From contig CM075348.1 in the NCBI GenBank assembly GCA_037693485.1, positions 124,569,609-124,633,608 of the forward strand: DNA of 64,000 nucleotides, read 5' to 3'. A program made the translations under genes and the position numbers. Of the stretch, positions 56,086 to 64,000 are shown in pieces; position 1 is the first letter of the stretch, and every line of letters begins with the position of its first letter. Under the pieces are notes generated by a model. It did not search any database, had not been told where the DNA came from, and was given only the letters and a program-made list of their open reading frames with translations. This stretch comes from Kitagawia praeruptora. Taxonomy: Eukaryota > Streptophyta > Magnoliopsida > Apiales > Apiaceae.

Positions 56086-56934
56086 CACTACTACAGAAAT
56101 GACCTATAGCATCGCACCTTTAGCGTCGGTTGTTTGCATTAACCGACGCTATAGGTGTCCTTTGAGCCTATTCCGTCGATTATTTTCTTTAACCAATGCT
56201 TACTGTCTTCTGCCATACCCTTTTGCGTCAGTTTTTTACGATGACCGAAGCTATAGGTATTACTTATAGCGTCGCCAACTAAAATGCCGACGCTAAAAAG
56301 ACAATTTGTGTTGGTTAGCATAAAACCGACGCTATAGGTGTATCCTATAGCGTCGATCATTTTTTAACCGACGCTATAGGAGTAACCTATAGCGTCACCC
56401 ATAACGCCCACGCTATTTGACAAATCTATTTTTCAAAAATAAAAATAAATATTTTTTTATTTATAGTGTCGGGTCTTTGTAATGCCGACGCAGTAGATAT
56501 CTTTAAAAAAAAAGATAATACTACATCAACATTAAAATTTGGGGATCTCACCTCGATTCGATCTCTACTCTCTCTCGACTGCTCTCTACTCTTTACTCTC
56601 TGCTCAAATTACACTTAGAACAAATTACCTCCAACAAATTACACTCGACTTACCTCGATTGCTTCTCAAATTACCTCGACTGCTTCTCTTATGAACAAAT
56701 TAGGGATTGGGAATTAGGGAATTGGGAATTATGGTTCGTTAGGGATTGCTGGGTTCATTACAAATTGGGTATTAAAGGTATGTACAAGTTGTTAGAACAA
56801 TCGATAGATACAAATAATTGTGTATAATTGTGTGTATAATCGATAGATATGCTAAGCTGTAATGTATGTCGATATAATTATGTGTGCCTTCATGTTTTAT
56901 GCTTTGGTGTATACTAGTATAATTGATATACTAG
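56086..56934. mobile_element. CACTA (En/Spm) transposon terminus
   Basis: CACTACTACAGAAATG at 56086 is a typical CACTA terminal repeat. Subterminal copies of ACCGACGCTATAGG and its complement CCTATAGCGTCG follow (56116-56405, at least eight, partly as inverted pairs), as expected of transposase-binding repeats. The sequence after 56500 is unlike the terminal repeats and may be leader of the transposon. The opposite end is not seen before the Ty3 LTR at about 56935, so the element is truncated or continues beyond it. Confidence 0.75.
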
Positions 56935-57598
56935 TGTTGTGTGTGTTTTATTTGGATTTGAAAATTTAGATTGGTTTGGACCTGATATGGGCTAAAAGTA
57001 ATCCCTAAAGATACATTTAATGTGGCATTAATTAGATCTAAAATGGTCCAAAACGTGGGGCCCACCAGATGGGCCCAAACCCTGTTTATAATATTAATTT
57101 CATAATAAAAACATTAGGGGTAATAACCAGCTCAACAATAAGAGTCAGATAAGGATGTTACTCCTACCAAGCTTAGCCTCCAAGGCATAGAATTCGATAT
57201 GGGAATTTACTCCTACAAGGAAGGAGTCTAGAACCTTCCTCAAGGCGGTGACTTGCCCACCAAGTCACCTAATTCTACTACGATTCTAGGGCTTCTCAGC
57301 CTATATAAAGGGTCAGACCCCTCATCTCAGAACTACGTTTTGGCTCAATCCTCGAATAAGGACATACAAGCCACTACGTCCTAGGTGAGCCCTCGTCGCC
57401 ATAGCCCTGAGGGCACCATCACCTAGAACTACGTTGGCTTGATTCTCTAGCAATACAGAGATACATAGGCATCTTGTGAGGACCGATCAGTCTCGAACGC
57501 AAGAACAGCCATTAAAAGCACGAAGCTCACTCACCCTAGCATTAAATATACATAAACCCTAGCCGCAATATTCATAACCTAGTTTTTATTCCATAACA
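56935..57598 (+). repeat. 5' LTR of the Tat element
   Basis: It ends ...CCATAACA just before the PBS at 57599; the start at TGTTGTGTGTG (56935) is my estimate, since no second LTR is available. TATA box TATATAAAG at about 57303. Confidence 0.65.
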
Positions 57599-57618
57599 TT
57601 TGGCGTCGTCTGTGGGAA
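57599..57618 (+). promoter_or_regulatory. Primer-binding site of the Tat element
   Basis: TTTGGCGTCGTCTGTGGGAA follows the LTR end at once. This sequence, or the variant with GCGCCG, is the recurrent PBS of Tat-group elements. Confidence 0.75.
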
Positions 57619-57631
57619 GAAAACATCAACC

Positions 57632-59053
57632 ATGGTTAACACACGAAGAACGGCACCAAGCTCCACCGAGGCTTTACCAATCAGCTCTGCTCCGCCTCTC
57701 ACCTCTGAGACAACCACCTTTGAACAAGGGACGATCCCCCAAACTCAAGTTTCTCAGCCTCCAGGGACGAATCCCCCTGATGGGGGTACGCTGCATGTGG
57801 TTCTCCAGATGGTGGTCTCTCCTCTGGTTAACCCTAACCACCCCCTACCACCTGGGGTACAGATCCATACTACGGATCTTCCCGTGAATACCAACCCGAT
57901 GTATGGGTTGCCTAACTATCCCCCTAGTCGAGAACCTGGACCAAGCGGTCATACCTTACAGATCCGAGATCGAGAGTATCTTGACTACTCCGGCCCCTAT
58001 ACTACTATTCGACATCTGAGGATGACGACGATAATCGAGAAGAAGCCCCAAGGAGGCGACGTACTAGTAGGGAACCTCGAAGAAGGACCCAAAGAATCCA
58101 TGATGGACCTCCACAAACGGCTGAGGAAAGGATTAAGGCTCATGAAGTTGAGATCCAAAGGCTGAAGGATGATATTGTTAGAGAGCAAGCAAGACAAAGT
58201 CTGAATCGACCTCCTCCAATCGCAGGAAGGATTCCCATCTCAAATCTGGAAAGGCCGTCAAGGAGATAAAGAAGGGCTGATGCCCCAACTGAAAAAAAAG
58301 GGTGGAAACCCCCAGGAGCAACCCCAAGGATCTGATACCACTTGGGGATCCTGATGATCCCACACCTCCGTTTACTGAGGAGGTGATGAATGCTCGCATC
58401 TCAAAGAAGTGCAAGATGCCGACGATCAAGGCTTATGATGGAACGGGCGATCCCGCAAACCATGTCACGACGTTCTCGAATGCACTGTTACTGTAACCTT
58501 CAAGTGACGCCTTAAGGTGGAGGGCGTTCCCTCAAACCCTGTCGGGCATGGCTCAATGGTACAGTCGACTACCTGTAAATTCGATTAGTTCTTTTAAGGA
58601 GTTGAGCGCTGCCTTTGTCAGCCAATTCATTAGTGGAAGAGTTCATGAGAAAAATTCTGCATCCCTCATGTATGTGGTGCAAGGGAAGAATGAGAATCTA
58701 AGGGATTATCTCAAGCGATTCACCAAGGAGACTTTGAACATCACTGATTTGGAGAATAAGGTGGCGATGGTAACCCTGGAGCATGGCACCACCGACTTAT
58801 ACTTTAAAAGGTCATGAGCGAAACATCCACCTAAGAACATGGCCGAACTGCAACGAAGAGCTGACAAATACATTAAAGCTGAAGATAGCATGAAGAAAGA
58901 AGTCACAGTAAGTGGAGGAGGAGGTAACAACGACTCCAAGAAGTGAAAGCAAGACCAAGAGTATGATGCTAGGGACAAGTATCCCAGAACTACCAGGACT
59001 CCGACTACGCCCCTAAGAAGAACCAAGGACCAAGGTTCACTGAGTATGCAAGG
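57632..59053 (+). pseudogene. gag of the Tat element
   Basis: Gag begins at ATG 57632 (MVNTRRTAPSS), with a Pro-rich N-terminus, a coiled-coil-like HEVEIQRLKDD stretch reached only after a frameshift near 58140, then the Gag core: PTIKAYDGTGDPANHV (about 58425), MAQWYSRLPVNSI (58548), LMYVVQGKNENLRDYLKRF. TAA at 58494-58496 and TGA at 58815-58817 are premature, and another frameshift lies between 58940 and 59054. The stops fit CAA to TAA and CGA to TGA changes. Confidence 0.8.
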
Positions 59054-60036
59054 TTGAATACTCCTAGGAGTCGAATCTTGTTGGACATTGAGAAGGATAA
59101 GGATTTCCGATGGCCGAAGCCACTCAGGGGTGACCCCTTAAAGAGAAACAAGGATCAACACTGCAGGTTACACAAGGATATGGGACATGACACCGATGAT
59201 TGCAAGCAACTCAAAGATGAAATCAAGTTCTTGATCAGTAGAGGGAAACTAAGCCACTTCACCAAGGGTGAAAATCGTGGAAATCAGAGAAGAGAGTATG
59301 ATAGGAGCGACGATGATCGAGATCGCAACCCACAGCCCCAAGGTCCAGTAATCAACATGATCTCAGGAGGCCCGACCGCGGCCGGGACAATAAAGAACTC
59401 TCGAAAGGATTATATTAGAAAAGTGATGCACGTTGTTGAAGAAATGCCTAAAAGTGAAAAAACCGAGGTAACAATCGGATTTGATGATTCAGACCTTGAA
59501 GGGGTGAAATTCCCCCATGACGACCCGCTGGTCATAACTCCCGTGATTGGAAATTCAGAGGTGAAGCGAGTCTTGGTAGACAATGGAGCTTCTGTGGAAA
59601 TCTTGTTCCATGATACATTCGTGAAGATGGGATACAATGACTCTCAGTTGACCTCATCTAACATGCCTATATACGGATACAACGGAGTAGAGTCTAAAGT
59701 TGAGGGAACTATTCAGTTGCCCATCACGATCGGACAGAAGCCAATAGAGGCCACACAGATGCTAAACTTTTTGATTACCAAAACATCTTCCACCTACAAT
59801 GTCATCCTTGGGAGGACTGGACTTCACGCATTCAAGGCTGTTGCCTCAACTTATCATACAAAGATCAAGTTCCCAACCAGGAATGGTGTTGGAGAACATA
59901 AAGGTGATCAAAAGATGGCACGAAGCTGTTATGTAGTCTCGTTAAGGCCTGAAGGAGTCGGGGGGCAGGTCCTTCCGATTGAAGACATGGATGTCCGCAG
60001 TGATAAGGAACACCAAGAAAGGCCAGCAGAGGACAT
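59054..60036 (+). pseudogene. Gag C-terminus and protease of the Tat element
   Basis: An open stretch containing a CRLHKDMGHDTDDC zinc-binding-like motif (about 59163-59203) and the aspartic protease with VLVDNGASVEILF (about 59571; D-N-G in place of D-S/T-G, common in this lineage), GTIQLPITIG and YNVILGRTGLHAF (LGR flap block). The frame is continuous for over 320 codons and then runs into the duplicated linker. It is the best-kept part of the element. Confidence 0.85.
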
Positions 60037-60290
60037 CACACATAAGCCTCGGACAGCCATTAAGGCTAAGGCATCAACTGACTTCGTGGTTGAATGTATC
60101 ATTGACAACCAAGAAGTCGGGGGGCAGGAGATAGTACCCCAAGAAGGAAAAGAACTTCAAAATAAGAATGAGGAGATCAGAAAAGAACTTCAGAATAAGA
60201 ATGAGGAGATCAGAAGGAGTGGTGAGTGCTCTATTTTGATGGAGCATCAAAAATAAAATCAAGCCATGCAGGCCTAGTCTTGCAAAGTTA
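60037..60290 (+). repeat. Misplaced copy of the RNase H1-RNase H2 linker
   Basis: HKPRTAIKAKASTDFVVEC...NQEVGGQEIV followed by LYFDGASKIKSS duplicates 62605-62800 (YKPRTAIKARALADFVVEC...LYFDGASKTKSS) at both DNA and protein level, but lies directly after the protease. A 24-bp unit (GAACTTCAAAATAAGAATGA) is itself doubled at 60150-60210. It shows that this element is a recombinant or carries a rearranged second element fragment. Confidence 0.8.
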
Positions 60291-61263
60291 GACTTAGCTT
60301 CATATTTATCTAGTAGAATTAGAAATAAGGTTCGATGAAACCATGCAGAGCATGTCCCTCCGAGTAGGACAGTAGTACTCTATGTAAGGGTTAAACCCAT
60401 TTCAAGTTATTAATGCAAGTTTGATTTCCATTCATTGATTGAGTGATTTTATTTATGTGCCGAGCACCCGATGAGTGCAAGTCAAGGATGACCGAGTACC
60501 GAAAATAAAAGAATACATGAATGGAAAACAAACAAATGCATATGTGAAGATCCCGAAGGGTCAAGAGTTGGGTTACAACGTAACCAAGTAAGAGTTTAAG
60601 TCTGTAAGGACCCTGGATAAAAGAAAAGAAGATAAAAGCCATATGCAACAGTCAAAGCCATAAAAGGCCGAGGCTGTTAAGGACTAGTTACTCTTCAATA
60701 CTTATTAAGTACATGGATTAAGGATCCAAGGATGAAGGCCAATAGATAACCTTAAGCAAGGATTAAGAAGTTCAAGCAAGCTCTCGTCTCAGAAGTTTAA
60801 AAGGCAAGAAGCCAACGAGATTGCATTTATCGAAATCTAAATCGAGGAATCAACCCCGAATCCTAGGTTGAAGAACAGAAGCTGTTAGCCATATGAAGGC
60901 CAAGATTAGCCATGAAGGCCAAGATTAGCCATGAAGGCCAAGGTTAGTTATGAAGGCCAAACTTGAGGGGGTCATGAACCTCCAATTAAGATCCAAAGGT
61001 TAAAACTTCATGTTAACTTGAAAACCAATATGTAATTTTGAAAACCTCCTAGAGAAGGTTCAAGACCTCATGGGGCTAACCAGAAACCCCCTGGCCTTGG
61101 ACCGACAGCTCTGATAGATATTTCGGTGATTTAAAACACCCTTGAGATTGAAAACCCTTGATTTCAAACTTTGGCATTCAACCTTCGAACATCGACGTTC
61201 AACACCCAAGACCAAGACAAACATTGAAGCCATGACGGCCAAGCGAGCTGAGAAGTTACTTAT
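60291..61263. other. Non-coding block between protease and RT of the Tat element
   Basis: About 970 bp with no sense ORF. At 60892-60960 the unit AAGGCCAAGATTAGCCATG recurs four times in tandem. The style (GCCATGAAGGCC, GAAGGCCAAG) resembles the 3' non-coding part after 63210, so it may be a transplanted 3' end of another Tat copy. Confidence 0.6.
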
Positions 61264-62163
61264 ATGGGAGCATCTTTGAAAGAACCCCTGAAGGGCAAGT
61301 TGATAGCATTCTTGCAAGAAAATAGTGATGTGTTTGCTTGGACAGCAGCTGATATGCCAGGGATTGATCCCAAACTTATAACTCACAAGCTGAATGTTGA
61401 TCCCGAGCGGAAGACAATAAAGCAGAAAAAGAGGAATTTTGCTCCTGAGAGGCAGGAGGCCATTAAGCAAAAAGTTGACAAGCTCTTGGAAGCTGGATTT
61501 ATTGAAGAGATTCAGTTCCCTGAATGGTTGGCTAACCCCGTGATGGTCAAGAAAGCAAATGGAAAGTGGAGAATGTGTATCGACTTCACTGATTTAAATG
61601 ACGCATGCCCAAAGGATTATTTCCCTCTGCCGAGGATTGACACCTTGATAGATGCCACTACTGGACATGAGATGCTGAGCTTCATGGATGGGTTCAGCGG
61701 CTACAATCAGATTAAGATGCACAAGGATGACATCCCTAAGGTATCTTTCATAACTGACTTTGCTGTTTTCTGTTATCTCGTCATGGCTTTTGGTCTAAAG
61801 AATGCAGGAGCTACCTACCAACGACTGGTGAATAAAATATTCCCCCATCTGATTGAAAAAACCATGAAGGTCTATGTTGATGACATGTTTAGTCAAGAGC
61901 CTATTCAAGGTAGACCATATCAAGCACCTCAGAGAGGCATTCGAAGTGCTGAGGCACCACAAGATGATGTTGAATCTAGCCAAGTGTGCTTTTGGTGTTG
62001 GATCAGGAAAGTTTTTGGGATTGATGGTTTCGAAGAGAGGCATAGAAGCCAACCCGGACAAGATCAAGGTAATTCTGGATATGGAGCCACCCCGCTCTAT
62101 ACGGGATATAAAGAAGCTAACTGGCCGAGTTGCGGCCCTAGGGAGATTCATTTAGTCTGGTGA
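61264..62163 (+). pseudogene. Reverse transcriptase of the Tat element
   Basis: It starts in the block SLKEPLKGKLIAFLQ and carries FAWTAADMPGIDP, FIEEIQFPEWLANPVMVKK, RMCIDFTDLNDACPKD, FPLPRIDTLID, SFMDGFSGYNQI and MAFGLKNAGATYQRLVN, then YVDDM (about 61872-61886). Directly after it the frame shifts and RT continues in another frame (61874-62155: HLREAFEVLRHHKMMLN, KCAFGV, FLGLMVSKRGIEANPDKI). All seven RT blocks are recognisable, and the main lesion is the single frameshift after the active site. Confidence 0.85.
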
Positions 62164-62521
62164 CAAGTGTTTGCCTTTCTTTCAGGCATTGAAGAAGGTG
62201 AAAAATTTTGAGTGGACCACGGAGAGCCAAGAAGCCTTTAAACAGTTGAAGAAGTACATGGCTGAAGCCCCGTTGTTGGCCAAACCAAGTCCTGGGGAGA
62301 CTCTTTACCTATACCTGGCGGTATCTGAACAAGCATTGAGTGCTGTCCTTATTCGAGAAGAGAAGAAAATTCAGAAGCCTATCTATTATGTGAGTAAGGT
62401 TTTGCATGGGGCTGAGTTGAACTACTCGACCATTGAGAAGTTTGTCTTGGCATTAATGACAGCCTCGAAGAAGCTACGACCATACTTCCAAGCACACAAT
62501 ATTGAAGTCCTGACGGACTAG
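62164..62521 (+). pseudogene. RNase H (first) of the Tat element
   Basis: Blocks FQALKKVKNFEWTTESQEAF, LYLYLAVSEQALSAVL, KPIYYVSKVLHGAELNY and LRPYFQAHNIEVLTD are present. The catalytic Asp of the active form (D in LYLxVS..) is replaced, as is usual for the degenerate first RNase H of Tat elements. TAG at 62519-62521 ends the frame where Gln is expected. Confidence 0.8.
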
Positions 62522-63208
62522 CAGTTGAGGAACATATTGCACAGCCCAAAGGCTAGTGGAAGGCTGATTAAGTGGGCAATTGAGCTCGGAGAATTTGACA
62601 TAACGTACAAGCCTCGAACGGCCATCAAGGCTCGAGCATTGGCTGACTTCGTGGTTGAATGTACCATTGGCAACCAAGAAGTCGGGGGGCAAGAGATTGT
62701 AACCACCCTTAGAAGTGAGGATAAAGATGAAGAGCTTGTACCTGATCAGAAGGAATATTGGGTGCTCTATTTTGATGGAGCATCAAAAACAAAATCTAGT
62801 GGTGCGGGTTTGGTCTTACAAATCCCTGATGGGTTCACAGTTGAGTACGCTTTGAAATTGGACTTTCCAACAACCAACAACAAAGCTGAATCTAAAGCCT
62901 TGATAGCCGGATTAGGCTTGGCCAGAATCATGAGGGTCAAGGATCTCAAAGTTTGTGGGGATTCAAGACTAGTAGTATCGCAAGTGAATGGTGAATTTGA
63001 GGCCAAGCATGAAACTATGACAAAGTATTTGCGAGTTGTGAAGGATGTTATGACTCAGTATGATGAGCGCTATGAGGAGCACATTCCAAGAAATGAGAAC
63101 ATTAAGGACGATGCCCTACTTAAGTTCGCCTCTTCTGAGATTGAAAATTATGCGGAGAGTTTTTACTTCCAGGTCCTGAAGACCCCACCATCGATTCGAA
63201 ATTGGTAG
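62522..63208 (+). pseudogene. Second (archaeal-type) RNase H of the Tat element
   Basis: After the connecting linker (KWAIELGEFDITYKPRTAIK) comes an RNase H of the kind Tat elements acquired: LYFDGASKTKSSGAG (first Asp), NNKAESKALIAGLGLA (Glu), VCGDSRLVVSQV (second Asp) and NIKDDALLKFAS (last Asp). All four expected acidic residues are present. The frame is open for 227 codons to the TAG at 63206-63208. Confidence 0.85.
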
Positions 63209-63330
63209 CACCAGTTGATGTAAGCTGAAGGATAGACCCTCTCAAAGCTCATCTTGAGACTGGTTGACTCCCTGATAATGCCTTGAAAGCACAAAAACTA
63301 TTAGTGAAAATGTTGAGATAAGAGGCCCTT
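63209..63330 (+). pseudogene. Trace of the region preceding integrase
   Basis: Broken frames give DPLKAHLETG and LPDNALKAQKLLVKM, matching the pre-integrase block (PLxxYLxTGxLPDD) that follows the second RNase H in Tat elements. After about 63330 similarity is lost, so integrase is deleted or displaced. Confidence 0.6.
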
Positions 63331-64000
63331 TGTCATTCCATACTTAAAATCTTGAATCTCAAATCCCGACACAAAATTTAAGCCTTGATGGCCAACAAGG
63401 CTGTCTGCCTCCAATCGAGCTTGTCGTTTGAGTTTAAGGACTCGAATCAAGAGTCGTCAGTCAAGTTGAGACCTAAGAAAGGTTATATGAGCATAAGAAC
63501 AAGGTTGGAAACCTAGAATCAAGCTAAAGGGTTGAAAACCAATAAAGGCACACCAGGCCTAAGGTCAAGCGCTAAGGAGCAAGTGAACTACCTGAATGAT
63601 CAACCGAGAAGGAAGACCTCCTCCATGAGAAACAAGGAGGAGGCAAGAACTAAAGAACTTCATCACAAGGATGAGAGTCAGGGGTTGATGATAACCTTAA
63701 GACCAAGGATTCAGCAAACAAGTTAAATCCCGGAAGGTCACGAGGATTAAGAAACAAGTTGTTTGAGTTCAAGGTTCACGAAACCCTTCAAGGCATAGCA
63801 AACACCTCCATCAACATACCAAGACTGATTTTCAATTCTGAGCCAAGGCACGAACGAAGCCAAAATTAAAATTTAGCACCATTTAGTATCGTTTAAGCAC
63901 CGATTAGTGCCGTTAAATCAAAGAGTAGTGCCGATTAGCACAGATTAGTGCCGTTAAAGCAGAGATTAGTGCCGATTAGCACAGATTAGTGTCTTTTAAG
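63331..64000. other. 3' non-coding region of the Tat element with tandem motifs
   Basis: No coding similarity. Near the end (63876-64000) GATTAGTGCCG and GATTAGCACAG alternate with TTAAA spacers at least eight times, forming an irregular short tandem repeat that continues past the window. The 64-aa frame at 63532-63726 has no recognisable motif. Confidence 0.6.

Larger units (their letters stand above)
56935..64000 (+). mobile_element. Ty3/Gypsy Tat-lineage element, decayed, runs off window
   Basis: LTR (about 56935-57598), then PBS, gag, protease, a duplicated linker piece, RT, RNase H, a second RNase H and a trace of integrase. The TTTGGCGTCGTCTGTGGGAA PBS and the tandem RNase H arrangement are typical of the Tat (Retand/Ogre) group. 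The order is disturbed by a segment of about 1.2 kb lying between protease and RT (60037-61255). Several stops and frameshifts make it non-coding. The 3' LTR and most of integrase are outside the window or deleted. Confidence 0.85.

Noticed and set aside
1..64000. tRNA, rRNA or organelle-derived genes
   Set aside because: No cloverleaf-like or rRNA-like sequence was noticed; the tRNA-like matches are 12-18 base primer-binding sites only. A tRNAscan run would be needed to be certain.

Overview
This window is plant nuclear DNA, most likely from a eudicot. It is AT-rich, the one intact gene is split by short plant-type GT-AG introns, and the rest is plant LTR retrotransposons (Copia Sirevirus, Copia Ale-like, Ty3 chromovirus, Ty3 Tat), a CACTA end, MITEs and a TRIM-like element. 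No prokaryotic gene, operon, CRISPR array or phage feature is present. The species cannot be named from the sequence alone.

Layout. 1-2430: leader and 5' LTR of a minus-strand Copia-like element. 2431-4457: a decayed Copia pol remnant. 4474-4612: a relic of exon 2 of a CER1-type wax gene. 4949-43779: one 38.8 kb nested block. A small non-autonomous LTR element (TSD CAGCA) is split by a Ty3 chromovirus-like element (5893-43553, TSD TAAAC) whose internal domain is partly duplicated in tandem. That element is split inside its second reverse transcriptase by Sirevirus A (12134-41170, TSD CCCTT). Sirevirus A is split in turn by Sirevirus B (21229-33710, TSD TAAAC) and by a 5.5 kb ORF-less TG...CA element (34106-39654, TSD AGGTG). 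44050-44359 is a foldback MITE. 44602-46053 is a CER1-like pseudogene. 47156-52959 is an apparently complete 10-exon CER1-like gene on the minus strand. 53381-54133 holds two Stowaway-like MITEs. 54931-55451 is a minus-strand LTR with its polypurine tract, 56086 starts a CACTA end, and 56935-64000 is a decayed, mosaic Ty3 Tat-lineage element that runs off the window.

Biology. The only host gene family is CER1 (ECERIFERUM1-type aldehyde decarbonylase, cuticular wax alkane synthesis). It is a minus-strand tandem array of one intact copy and two relics, and the transposon nest has grown inside the array. The retroelements show a clear relative chronology: by-eye LTR divergence is about 2% for the chromovirus, 2.5% for Sirevirus A and 0.4% for Sirevirus B. 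Much of the coding decay is CAG to TAG, as expected from deamination of methylated CHG sites.

Most unusual observations: a possible antisense mini-gene with its own TATA box and poly(A) signal inside Sirevirus A; a family-specific 9-bp motif (TAAACTCTG) scattered through coding and non-coding parts of Sirevirus B, and a different one in Sirevirus A; a long intact third ORF (1184 aa) in Sirevirus B without visible membrane segments; the LTR-less tandem duplication of the chromovirus interior; and a CER1 deletion that joined two exons and removed the intervening intron.
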